Source: Hirschia sp964351655
GTDB taxonomy: Bacteria > Pseudomonadota > Alphaproteobacteria > Caulobacterales > Hyphomonadaceae
Reading direction: 5' to 3'
DNA length: 64,000 bases
NCBI GenBank assembly: GCA_964351655.1
Contig: CAYGPD010000014.1
Location: 1-64,000, forward strand
In this document: positions 52,747 through 62,000 of the stretch, piece after piece
Numbering within the stretch: position 1 is the first letter of the stretch
Layout of the letters: the number at the start of each line of letters is the position of its first letter
The notes under the pieces: generated by a model
The model's database searches: none
Seen by the model: only the letters and a program-made list of their open reading frames with translations
Told to the model about the DNA's origin: nothing
Position numbers and translations under genes: made by a program

Positions 52747-52792
52747 CGGATCGCATATTGAAACTTGGCGACCCTTCTTCGGAATTTCCAAT

Positions 52793-54010
52793 ATGACAAA
52801 CACGGGCTCGCGTTTAAATATTTCAACCGACCTCAAGCGTAAAATTGGGATGTGGCTTCTATTAGTAGCAGTCGGATGTACAGGTTCAGGTCAAACGATG
52901 TTGTTTGCCATTCTGCCACCTCTTGCCAGAGACCTTGGGCTCGCAGAATTTCAAGTTGGCACAATATTTACGTTGTCAGCTATAATTTTCACCCTTGCCG
53001 GACCATTCTGCGGACGCAAGAGCGACCAATACGGACGCCGTCCATTTATTTTATTGGGCATGGGCGGATTTGTAGTATCGACGTTCGCGTTTGCCGGACT
53101 ACTTGAATATGGGATTTTAGGCGGTCTTCATGGAATTACTCTCTATGTGATTTTGATGCTGGTACGTAGTGTATCTGGATTATTCTCCGCTGCATCCGCT
53201 TCGGCCAGCACAGCCTATATTGCAGATAGAACACCATTGCATCAACGAGCATCTGGCATGGCAAAATATGCAGCCGCATATGGCCTTGGAACGGTCCTTG
53301 GCCCAGCAAGTGCCGGTTATCTTTCTGTTTTTGGTGCCGTTACACCACTATTCATTATGGGTGGCATAGGCGCAATTACATTCATTCTGCTCGGATTCTT
53401 TCTCGTTGAAGAAACACCTCCTAAAGCACAATCAGAATCGCCACGTATGAAAATTACGGATAGTCGGATTTTTCGATTGCTTGGCTTTAATTTACTCGCT
53501 GGATGTGCAATTTCTATCCCCGTACAGATCATCGGTTTTTACATAATCGATGCATTCAACATGTCACCCGAGGAAGCACAAAAAGCGGTAGGAACCGCCC
53601 TAACAGCCTCAGCAATTTCTTCGCTTGCAGGACAGATAATCTTAATCCAAAAACTTAAACTTACACCTATACGTTTAATGCAGCTTGGTCCGGTTGGACT
53701 TATATTAGGCAATGCATTCATCGCGTCCTCTTCCAGTTTTGAAATGCTCCTCGTTGGAATGTTCATAACAGGTATGGGAAGCGGACTTCTTATGCCGGGT
53801 ACAATTGCAGCAATTTCAATGCGCATTTCTCCCACCGAACAAGGCAGCGCTTCGGGCCTTGCTATCGCAGCAGGCGCAATCGGATTTATTTTTTCACCGG
53901 TCTTTGCCTTCGGTCTTTATAATATTCATGTAATGGGGCCGTTTGTATTTGTCGGCGCGATAGGTGCAATCATGTGTCTACCGTTTTGGCGCATTTCCAA
54001 AGAAGTTTAA
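52793..54010 (+). CDS. MFS transporter (drug/metabolite efflux type)
   Basis: A 405-residue twelve-helix MFS protein of the DHA1/TetA-like group. The helix 2-3 motif is GRKSDQYGRRPFIL, with an antiporter-type helix 5 region GLGTVLGPASAGYLS. It is followed by a flavin reductase and a convergent TetR regulator, a common layout for efflux of aromatic or flavin-processed compounds. The exported compound is unknown. Confidence 0.85.
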   Translation: MTNTGSRLNISTDLKRKIGMWLLLVAVGCTGSGQTMLFAILPPLARDLGLAEFQVGTIFTLSAIIFTLAGPFCGRKSDQYGRRPFILLGMGGFVVSTFAFAGLLEYGILGGLHGITLYVILMLVRSVSGLFSAASASASTAYIADRTPLHQRASGMAKYAAAYGLGTVLGPASAGYLSVFGAVTPLFIMGGIGAITFILLGFFLVEETPPKAQSESPRMKITDSRIFRLLGFNLLAGCAISIPVQIIGFYIIDAFNMSPEEAQKAVGTALTASAISSLAGQIILIQKLKLTPIRLMQLGPVGLILGNAFIASSSSFEMLLVGMFITGMGSGLLMPGTIAAISMRISPTEQGSASGLAIAAGAIGFIFSPVFAFGLYNIHVMGPFVFVGAIGAIMCLPFWRISKEV

Positions 54011-54129
54011 TGAACCGCCCCCAAAGATCTGCATATACTTTTCCGTCGTTTACTGCCACCAACTATTCATTTGCGATCCAAGACATGCTCTATATGTAAT
54101 CAAGCCATATATGTGAGAGGAGTTAGTTC

Positions 54130-54615
54130 ATGTTTGCGCCTAATGACAATACGAAGGCCTTTCGTACAGCCTTAGGACGTTTTTCAACTGGCGTAACTAT
54201 CATCACTGCTGACACCGCGGATGGACCAATTGGCATGACAGCAAACAGCTTCTCAAGCCTCTCTTTAACTCCACCACTCGTTATGTGGGCACCTGCAAAA
54301 AGCTCTACTCGATATTCAGCCTTTATCAACGCAAAGCACTTTGCAGTCCACGTCTTGTCTTACTCTCAAAAACCGCTGTGCGAAGCTTTTGCACGTTCAA
54401 AAAATGGTTTTGACCAATTTCCACATACGCTAAATTCAGAGAATGTACCCCTACTCGAAAATTGTCTCGCAATATTTGAATGCTTCACACATGAAATTCA
54501 TGATGCAGGTGATCACTCAATTATAATTGGGGAAGTCTATCTTGCGCGACAAAATGAAGGTACACCGCTCATATTCTCACATGGGCAGCTAACTTCTTTG
54601 GGAGAAATATCTTAA
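54130..54615 (+). CDS. Flavin reductase family protein (second copy)
   Basis: A 161-residue flavin reductase-like protein, plainly paralogous to the product of 39888-40382: both share FRxALGRF, STGVT/ATGVT, GPIGMTANSF, EAFARS/NAFARS and HDAGDHSIIxGEV. No monooxygenase gene adjoins it in this window, so its partner is elsewhere or it serves the same monooxygenase redundantly. It lies 119 nt after the MFS gene and converges with a TetR regulator. Confidence 0.87.
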   Translation: MFAPNDNTKAFRTALGRFSTGVTIITADTADGPIGMTANSFSSLSLTPPLVMWAPAKSSTRYSAFINAKHFAVHVLSYSQKPLCEAFARSKNGFDQFPHTLNSENVPLLENCLAIFECFTHEIHDAGDHSIIIGEVYLARQNEGTPLIFSHGQLTSLGEIS

Positions 54616-54633
54616 ATTTCAAAACTACAAAAT

Positions 54634-55272
54634 TTAGGATAATGCTGGCATGAACTCATCAACCGGATTGCCAAGCTCTTTGCCCAACCCTTGATGAATC
54701 AGTGTCGTAATACTTTTGGCCAACTGCTCCTTTGAAACCGCTATTTTTCCAGACGCATGTGCTTCTAACACAGTATTGATAGCCCCAGAATAAAAAAACA
54801 TGGAAATTTGGAGATCCAACGGCGTAAGTGCAGAGGTTGGCACACGATCTGCCCGCACAAGCAGTATTCGCATACTGTAAGTTCGCATTAATTCAAGCGC
54901 TTCATCCCCTGCTCTACCTGACGCGGCACTTAGTAAGATACAATTATTGTTCTGAAGCATCTCCATATAATATAACAACGTCTCTTGAACACGCTCTACG
55001 GATGTCAGCGATTGATCTATATCAATCCTTTGAAATTCTTCGACCATTGCTTGCATTAGTTCGTGAACATACTCGATCACAATTGCCTGAACATCTTTAT
55101 AATTGGAATAAAAAGTCGGCCTAGTAACTTCAGCTTCGCGTGCAAGTTCTTCTATTGTTATTTTTTCTATACTTTTTTTAGCCAATAAAGCTGCAAGAGA
55201 TTTTTTTAATTTCTCGCGGCTTTTAATTCTGCGTCCATCCAGTTTAACCGTCTTCTCACCAATAATATTCAC
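54634..55272 (-). CDS. TetR/AcrR-family regulator
   Basis: A 212-residue regulator with an N-terminal helix-turn-helix (ITIEELAREAEVTRPTFYSNY) and a helical ligand domain. GTG 55272 is chosen because AAGGGGCGG lies 3-6 nt upstream; the frame opens earlier, at 55335, without a ribosome-binding site. It is convergent with the flavin reductase and probably controls the MFS-flavin reductase pair. Confidence 0.82.
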   Translation of the reverse strand: MNIIGEKTVKLDGRRIKSREKLKKSLAALLAKKSIEKITIEELAREAEVTRPTFYSNYKDVQAIVIEYVHELMQAMVEEFQRIDIDQSLTSVERVQETLLYYMEMLQNNNCILLSAASGRAGDEALELMRTYSMRILLVRADRVPTSALTPLDLQISMFFYSGAINTVLEAHASGKIAVSKEQLAKSITTLIHQGLGKELGNPVDEFMPALS

Positions 55273-55389
55273 AAACCGCCCCTTAAGTTTGGGTTCCTGA
55301 TAATGGCCCCTCTTAATGATACCCCAATGATACACCCTTACTCAATTTCAAGCACGATCCCGGTTTTTCCACAACCAAATGCTAAAAAA

Positions 55390-56517
55390 TCAAATACGCC
55401 ATGTATAAATAGCCGTAGCTGCGTAATTCCATACAGCACCTATTAATACGCCCGCAAGCGCGGATAGCAGCCAGTGCGTGTCTGTAGAATATAGAAAACT
55501 GGCAATGCCGACATTCGCCACTCCCCCAAAAGAGCATATTGCCATAAAGCTCAATAACCCACTGAACCATTTACGGCCTTTGCGACGTCTATCACGGTAT
55601 GTCAGCTGGTTATTCAACCAATAATTAAATACCATGGAAGTGGCCATAGCGAGCGTTTGGGCAATACCAAAGGACACCTTAAGCACTTCTATGGAGGCCG
55701 TAAGCATCAGAAAATGTACGATAATTCCAAACGCACCCACAAAAGCAAATGATACAAAGCGTACAGGGATCAAATGGCCAATCTGCTTATCGATTAGCAG
55801 CATTGAGAAATCCCAAGCGGCGGAAGCGTCCAATTTGCTTTCTCCCGCCTCCCGCGTACGGAACGTATACGGTATTTCGACGACTTTTAGGCTTGATTTG
55901 GATGTAGTCAGAATATCAAGCAGAATTTTAAAACCTAATCCCGATAACTCACCAACGAGATCTAAAAACGTCTGTCGCCTCAAAAGGAAAAAGCCGCTCA
56001 TAGGGTCATTCAATAATACTCGCGTCATTTTATGAGCCACCCAAGTGGCAAAACGACTCATATTTTCACGCTTTTTGTCCCAATCCCCTGTAGAGCCACC
56101 AGCCATATACCGGGTGCCAATCGCTATATCTACTTCATTTCCTTCGTTGGAAACCGTGTTTAGCATAACTGGCAGTATGCTTTCATCGTGTTGAAGGTCT
56201 CCATCCATAACAGCAACATACTCAGCTGTAGATGACATAATCCCTTCAATCACCGCAGAAGAAAGACCTCGCCGACCGACGCGATGTATCAACCGAACGC
56301 GCCTATCCGTTTCCGCTATTCTTGAAATTACCTGCGCAGTATGGTCTGGAGAGTTATCATCGACGAAAATGACCTCCCACACGCTATCAACTAATGTTCG
56401 CTCCAATGCTTCGACGAGCAGTTTCACGTTGTCCGCCTCATTGTACACCGGCACAATGACAGAAAGCTGTATGGGTATAGATGTTTGGGGATTGGCGACT
56501 AAGGGAGAGTTCTGCAT
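55390..56517 (-). CDS. GT2 glycosyltransferase fused to a GtrA domain
   Basis: A 375-residue protein. Residues 15-235 form a dolichol-phosphate-mannose-synthase-like GT2 domain (VIVPVYNEADN, VDDNSPDHT, MDGDLQHDES). The C-terminal 120 residues are a GtrA-type membrane domain with four hydrophobic helices. Such fusions transfer a sugar to polyprenyl phosphate and flip it for glycan or lipid modification. No partner glycosyltransferase is visible beside it. Confidence 0.85.
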   Translation of the reverse strand: MQNSPLVANPQTSIPIQLSVIVPVYNEADNVKLLVEALERTLVDSVWEVIFVDDNSPDHTAQVISRIAETDRRVRLIHRVGRRGLSSAVIEGIMSSTAEYVAVMDGDLQHDESILPVMLNTVSNEGNEVDIAIGTRYMAGGSTGDWDKKRENMSRFATWVAHKMTRVLLNDPMSGFFLLRRQTFLDLVGELSGLGFKILLDILTTSKSSLKVVEIPYTFRTREAGESKLDASAAWDFSMLLIDKQIGHLIPVRFVSFAFVGAFGIIVHFLMLTASIEVLKVSFGIAQTLAMATSMVFNYWLNNQLTYRDRRRKGRKWFSGLLSFMAICSFGGVANVGIASFLYSTDTHWLLSALAGVLIGAVWNYAATAIYTWRI

Positions 56518-56678
56518 TTCCGTGTCATCCCAGATTCTAACCGAAGGATTTCATATACACATAAATGCAACTTTAGTCCAAATGCAAAAAATCCCTCTTA
56601 TTCAAACACCTACTAATGGCTTATGACAGACAGCTGCCTCTTTCTTTTTTATGCTGTCCATATTCCACTTGCCAACAA

Positions 56679-59600
56679 TTACGAAGCTACTCTTGAATTT
56701 GTGCTCACGTTTGAACTTATACTTTTCTGAATCAAAAGTTTCCCACTAATTTCGATGAGCGCTTCGATTTCTGAGAGATGCTCGCCCAATTCAGATTTAG
56801 CTTCCTGAATAACGTTATCGTCGTCAACGAGACTCTTTGCTAAAATTTCCAAAGATTTAGCACGCAGGGACAATCCGACTGCGCCCATCTGCTTCGCACT
56901 AGATTTTAATGAATGGGCAGGTCTAATGATCTGATTAACTTCATTACTATCCAAAGCGACCTTTATCTGCGCTATCATTTCCTTCGTATTTTGAATGAAT
57001 AACGGCACGATTGTATCGTATTTTTCTTTGAGTAGTTGACGTGCTTCAGTCACTGAAGAGGCATCAATCACGTCCTCAATCACCATACCTTCAGGAAGCA
57101 CAAACGGTTCAGTTTTTTCTACCTGCGTTGCAACAGAAACATAAGGTTGAATTTCTTGTTTATCTTTTATTGCATTTTCAGACTGATTGGCCTTTTGGAA
57201 AAATTTATACATAGTCGCTTGTAATTTCGCTTTCTGAACTGGTTTTGTCATATAATCTGACATTCCTATCTCGAGACATTTCTCACGATCTCCTTTTAAT
57301 GCATTGGCCGTTAGTGCCACGATAGGAATCTCTTTTTGAATTTCTCCATTTTTTTGCATTTCCACTATCTTTTGTGTTGCCTCAAAACCATCCATGACAG
57401 GCATTAAGCAATCCATTAGAATAATGTCGTAAGGCTTCTTACGCGCCATATCCACGGCCTCCTGACCGTTGGAAACGATCGTGAAATCGCATTGAAAATC
57501 ACTCATGATTTCCTGAATAAAAGTCTGGTTGATGAAGTTATCTTCTGCAATCAAGACCTTCATCCCTGATATATCTACACAATCACTTCCTCCTTCGATG
57601 GTGCACAAATTACCACCTTCCAACTTAAATTCTTCTCCGAATTTAAAGCGAGACCAGATCTCCGCGACCGTACATTTGAAACTTTTCATACGAATGGGTT
57701 TCTCAATCGATCCAGAAAAAACACCAAATGCAAAATTATCATCATCTTCTTTGGGGCCAGCGGAAGAAACAAGCACAAGGCAAGCATCGGTGATTTGACT
57801 TAACTGCACACCTAGCAATTCACCATTCATTCCAGGCATAACGTAATCGATAAGTACCATATCAAATTCTACGCCTCGAGACCTCGCCAATTTAACATGC
57901 TGGATCGCTTCTTCACCGCTTTTTGCGCAAACACAATTTAATCCGGCAGATTCTATTTGAGACTGAATAATTTCTCGTGCGTCCACGCTATCATCTACGA
58001 TCAGAACATTTTTAAGTTCCAATTTGGAGAAATCTATAGGTATCAAAGCCGGAGCTTCAGCAATTTTAAAAGTAACCTCAAACCAAAAGGTCGCTCCTTC
58101 TCCCTCCCGACTCACAACACCAATGTCTCCACTGGCTATTTCAACGAGTTTTTGACATATCGATAACCCCAATCCAGTTCCGCCAAATTTCCGTGTTGTA
58201 GATGTGTCGGCTTGGCTGAATTTTTCAAAAATATGCTTTTGGGCAACCTCAGAAAGCCCTATCCCAGTATCATTGACTTCAACTCTAATACGAGTTGAGT
58301 TGGGCATCTGCTCGAGCGTTTCTACCTCGAACATTTTTACCGCTACAGATCCCTTTGCAGTGAACTTAATCGCGTTGCTAACCAGATTATCTAGAACCTG
58401 ACGGTAGCGAACCGGATCACACATTAAGCTACGTGGTATCGTAGGTGAAGCATAAACAGATAACTCCACACCTTTATCTTGAGCCCGCATAGAGAATAGT
58501 TGGCCGGTTTCATCAAGCAGCTCCACCAGATCATAGGGGACTTCTTCTAGCTCCAACCGCCCAGCTTCGATTTTAGAAAAATCTAATATGTCATCAATTA
58601 CACGCTGGAGAGAATTGCCAGATGACAATATCGTTTTGGCATAATTCTCAATTTTCTTGGATGGGTCAGCATTCAAAATCAGCTCCGCCATACCCAGTAC
58701 ACCATTCATAGGCGTTCTGATTTCATGGCTCATTGTAGCTAGAAAATCTGATTTTATCTGATTTGCACTTAAAGCCGCCTCACGCGCATCACTCTGTTCG
58801 GAAACAACACTCTTGAGCTTGAGAAGATACAAAAACATTCCAATTAAAACAGCCATAAACACAGCAAATAACCGCACCAAATCTGACCTGTGAGCCTGAT
58901 AAAAAGCAGGTGTCGGAGTATATCTAAAATTAAAGCTGTAATCGGTCGTGTTCTGATCATAATTTACAGGTGAGTATTGCGCAGCAACCTCTTGCTGAAA
59001 AAAAACTCTAAACAATGATCTTTGTTCGAAACTTGGCTCCGGAACCGTATCTGGAGTAATCAAAACAAACTTAGAATATTCTGTTCGCGCGCTAGGCATA
59101 TTTGCCCAAAACGTCTCAAGCAGGTTGACTATGTGAAGAGAAACACCAGAAACTTGGCCATCCTCAATCAATGGAAAGAGTATCGCCATATTTAGCGCCT
59201 GCTGTTGGCTTCCATTCTTCTCGTCAATTCCCAACCCCAAACGTTCCGACGTCTCTACGCCATATTGAACACGCCCTGTTTCAAATCCGCGTTGAACCAA
59301 AGCATGTAAATATGCAATCTCAGACAGGCTTTCATGCTGCTTTAAGCCACCACCAGCTGAGTTAATGTGACGAATTTCAATATCACCCAAATCCGTCTTA
59401 CTTAGCCATGCAAGTACACGTGTCTCTTTGTTTGAATTTACAAAATCTGATGTATAATTTTGAAATTCAGCCTGAGAAACGAAATCTGATGACGTATATA
59501 ATTTTGTAATAAATTTTGCGACATCTATCAGGCTCTGAACCTTAGTATCTTTGAGGAGCGTTTCGACTTTCACAATGCGTTCGAACTGACGATCAAGGCT

Positions 59601-59699
59601 CGCCATGTGCTCTCTACGCGCAAACTCCAACACAGCCAGAAAACTAAGAATTGTTACTGCTACGAAAATGGTATTTTTGGATAAGTTCAAATGAAACAT
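56679..59699 (-). CDS. Hybrid sensor histidine kinase: CHASE-like, HisKA, HATPase, two receivers, Hpt
   Basis: A 1006-residue membrane kinase. Two helices (about 9-26 and 275-293) bracket a periplasmic CHASE-like domain. Then follow HisKA with His 325 (MSHEIRTPMNG), HATPase with N-box DNLVSNAIKF and GGTGLGLS, a receiver with VLIDYVMPG, a second receiver with ILMDCLMPV, and a C-terminal Hpt domain (AHSLKSSAKQMG). All phosphotransfer residues look present. The start at 59699 lies 4 nt after the stop of the preceding gene; a frame from 59780 would overlap that gene. It is the last gene of the secretion-signalling operon. Confidence 0.88.
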   Translation of the reverse strand: MFHLNLSKNTIFVAVTILSFLAVLEFARREHMASLDRQFERIVKVETLLKDTKVQSLIDVAKFITKLYTSSDFVSQAEFQNYTSDFVNSNKETRVLAWLSKTDLGDIEIRHINSAGGGLKQHESLSEIAYLHALVQRGFETGRVQYGVETSERLGLGIDEKNGSQQQALNMAILFPLIEDGQVSGVSLHIVNLLETFWANMPSARTEYSKFVLITPDTVPEPSFEQRSLFRVFFQQEVAAQYSPVNYDQNTTDYSFNFRYTPTPAFYQAHRSDLVRLFAVFMAVLIGMFLYLLKLKSVVSEQSDAREAALSANQIKSDFLATMSHEIRTPMNGVLGMAELILNADPSKKIENYAKTILSSGNSLQRVIDDILDFSKIEAGRLELEEVPYDLVELLDETGQLFSMRAQDKGVELSVYASPTIPRSLMCDPVRYRQVLDNLVSNAIKFTAKGSVAVKMFEVETLEQMPNSTRIRVEVNDTGIGLSEVAQKHIFEKFSQADTSTTRKFGGTGLGLSICQKLVEIASGDIGVVSREGEGATFWFEVTFKIAEAPALIPIDFSKLELKNVLIVDDSVDAREIIQSQIESAGLNCVCAKSGEEAIQHVKLARSRGVEFDMVLIDYVMPGMNGELLGVQLSQITDACLVLVSSAGPKEDDDNFAFGVFSGSIEKPIRMKSFKCTVAEIWSRFKFGEEFKLEGGNLCTIEGGSDCVDISGMKVLIAEDNFINQTFIQEIMSDFQCDFTIVSNGQEAVDMARKKPYDIILMDCLMPVMDGFEATQKIVEMQKNGEIQKEIPIVALTANALKGDREKCLEIGMSDYMTKPVQKAKLQATMYKFFQKANQSENAIKDKQEIQPYVSVATQVEKTEPFVLPEGMVIEDVIDASSVTEARQLLKEKYDTIVPLFIQNTKEMIAQIKVALDSNEVNQIIRPAHSLKSSAKQMGAVGLSLRAKSLEILAKSLVDDDNVIQEAKSELGEHLSEIEALIEISGKLLIQKSISSNVSTNSRVAS

Positions 59700-59703
59700 T
59701 ACC

Positions 59704-60657
59704 CTACCAGTCCAACTGCTCTTGAAATGAAACGGTTCCGATAGCTTTGGTGCCGGAGTCGTTGTACTGGAGCTTATCAAAACTACTTAAAGCTGCCAGC
59801 GCAATACCTCGTCCATGGCTATCTCCGGCGCGGGAGGGATCGATTCGGATATATTTTTTCCAATCAAACCCCTTGCCCTCATCTTCAACCATGAAATAGA
59901 TATTATCTTCTTTTTTTACAACGGATACAGTTGCTACGCGGTCCTTATATTCCGGCAAACTAAGTCGTCTACTGATTTCCCTTTTTAAATTACCACCTTG
60001 TAAAAGCTGTGTTTTTAATTCGTAGCCAATTTCCAAATTGCCGTGTTCCACAGCATTTATCATAAGTTCGCAAATGCCCGTCACAACTCTCGCTGGCTCA
60101 GGAAAACAGCTTGCGATAAAACCGCACAACCTATTGGCATCCTCAATGGTTTTTAACTCGAAGCGAAAGGTTGTCATCAAATCAAAACCAGCTTGATGTT
60201 TTGAAAGTTCAGACTTTAGCGCTTTTCTTTTCTCAACTTCACGCACAGCCGCAGCTAACACTGAATTGAGTGTTTCCTCTCTAACTGGCTTGGTTAGATA
60301 ATAAAAAACACCAGCGTTCAGTCCTTCATCAATGGCTTCGTCTGTGTCTGAACCTGTAATCATTATAATCGGAATTTTGCTAAATTCCGGCTCAGATTTT
60401 ATACGTTTTACAGCGGTAAGGCCGTCCATCACCGGCATCTCACGATCCATAAGAATAACGTCAGCAATATCAGGTGCCGCTTTCAACGCATTAATTGCAT
60501 CAAGTCCGTTTTCAGCGTGTAAAACAGTATGGCCAGCACTTTCAATTTGAGTTTCCAAAAAAGTTCTGGAGATAAGATTGTCCTCAACAATCATCACACG
60601 TGATTTCACACAATTATTGAGCAAGTCTGCGGGAGATTTTTCAAGTAAAGCCGACAT
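59704..60657 (-). CDS. Response regulator with RsbW-like ATPase output domain
   Basis: A 317-residue protein with an N-terminal receiver domain (MIVEDN, phosphoacceptor in ILMDREMPVMDG, YYLTKPV) and a C-terminal HATPase of the anti-sigma factor/serine kinase type (ICELMINAVEHGN, EDEGKGFDW, HGRGIALA). This architecture suggests a phosphorylation-switched kinase or partner-switching protein instead of a DNA-binding regulator. It lies 5 nt after the HlyD gene and 4 nt before the hybrid kinase, its likely phosphodonor. Confidence 0.87.
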   Translation of the reverse strand: MSALLEKSPADLLNNCVKSRVMIVEDNLISRTFLETQIESAGHTVLHAENGLDAINALKAAPDIADVILMDREMPVMDGLTAVKRIKSEPEFSKIPIIMITGSDTDEAIDEGLNAGVFYYLTKPVREETLNSVLAAAVREVEKRKALKSELSKHQAGFDLMTTFRFELKTIEDANRLCGFIASCFPEPARVVTGICELMINAVEHGNLEIGYELKTQLLQGGNLKREISRRLSLPEYKDRVATVSVVKKEDNIYFMVEDEGKGFDWKKYIRIDPSRAGDSHGRGIALAALSSFDKLQYNDSGTKAIGTVSFQEQLDW

Positions 60658-60662
60658 TGTCT

Positions 60663-62000
60663 TTATCTCTCTGTAAATGCTGTTTTTAGGGATACGTGAA
60701 TCGGCTTCAGCAGGTATTGAAGGATGGTTTTCTCACCTGTCGCAATATCCGCCATCACCGTCATTCCTGGGAGGATTTTATTGCGAGGATCTGCCCCAAC
60801 ATAACTTCTATCTAAACGGATCGTCCCTTTATAGAAGCGTCCTCCGTTAGTCTCTGTAAAAGTCGCAGCTGATATATATTGAAGCTTACCCTGAACAGCC
60901 CCATATCTTGAAAAGTCAAAAGCACTGAATTTCACCTGAACTGGCTGCCCGGGGCGTAAATACCCTATATCTTTAGGTGATATTTTGACATGAACTTCTA
61001 AGGTTCGATCCTGAGGAACGATTTCCATCACAGTTTCACCCGCACCCAACACTTCACCTTGGGTGTTAACAGATATCCCTTTCACACGTCCCGAAACGGG
61101 TGCCACAATGCTCAAGCGCTGGATACGTTCATTAAGCTTATCAATTGATTTGGCATTTTGAGAAATCTCAGAGAGGGTCAAGTTCAAGCGTTCTAGTACT
61201 TGATCTGATTGCGTTGCTTTTACGCTCTCAAGTCTGCTCTCATATTCGCGAATTTCACGGCGAATCAATTGATACTTGTTATCGATTGCGGCGATATCGT
61301 TTTTTATACTTGTTAGTTTCAGCTCTTCTTCCATCAACTTTACTTGAGGAAAAAGCCCTTTATCAGCCAATGACTTACGATTTTCGTATATTTGATTGGC
61401 AATTTCCAACTTTTCACGTTCACTATTTTTTTGAGCAATTAAGCCTCTTTCAGATTCACGTTTTTGTTCAATCTGACGACTAACGATCTGAATATCTTGC
61501 TCACGTGAAAGGCGCATAGAGGCAAAAGCCGCATTCTGGTCAGAAGACTTCAAGACACTCAAATCAAATTGGCTAAAGTCAGGCTCTCTTTTCTCAATGA
61601 ATGCCCGCAAACGTTCCGATTGAAGCTGCAAGAAAACATGCTTGCCCATAAGAATATGATGGTCTTCCATAATAGAAGCATTGCTTAAGTCTATTAGCGT
61701 TTCGCCCTCAACAACCATATCACCTTCATTGACGTGAATGTTTTCAACTATCCCGCCTTCAAGATGTTGTACAAGTTGCTGTTTTCCCTGTGGGATAACT
61801 TCTCCCGAAGTCCTCGCTACTTCATTTATGTTTGTAAAAGATGCCCACAGTATGAATGCAAGAATAAGCGATGAAACCAACATCAGAGTCATTCTAACGA
61901 TATATGGATTTACCGTTTCTTCTAGTTGAATAGCTTGCGATAGGAAGCGAAGTTGACGATCAGATCTATCACGGCGCCAACGAAAAAGAGCGTCAAACAT
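60663..62000 (-). CDS. HlyD-family type I secretion adaptor
   Basis: A 445-residue periplasmic adaptor. One membrane helix (about 34-56) is followed by GEVIPQGKQQLVQHLEGGIV, a long helical hairpin (about 115-290), a lipoyl-like return (IVAPVSGRVKGISV) and a beta-barrel end with VQVKFSAFDFSRYG. The ATG overlaps the stop of the ABC gene by one base (TAATG). It connects the inner-membrane ABC protein to a TolC-type channel, which is not in the window. Confidence 0.9.
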   Translation of the reverse strand: MFDALFRWRRDRSDRQLRFLSQAIQLEETVNPYIVRMTLMLVSSLILAFILWASFTNINEVARTSGEVIPQGKQQLVQHLEGGIVENIHVNEGDMVVEGETLIDLSNASIMEDHHILMGKHVFLQLQSERLRAFIEKREPDFSQFDLSVLKSSDQNAAFASMRLSREQDIQIVSRQIEQKRESERGLIAQKNSEREKLEIANQIYENRKSLADKGLFPQVKLMEEELKLTSIKNDIAAIDNKYQLIRREIREYESRLESVKATQSDQVLERLNLTLSEISQNAKSIDKLNERIQRLSIVAPVSGRVKGISVNTQGEVLGAGETVMEIVPQDRTLEVHVKISPKDIGYLRPGQPVQVKFSAFDFSRYGAVQGKLQYISAATFTETNGGRFYKGTIRLDRSYVGADPRNKILPGMTVMADIATGEKTILQYLLKPIHVSLKTAFTER

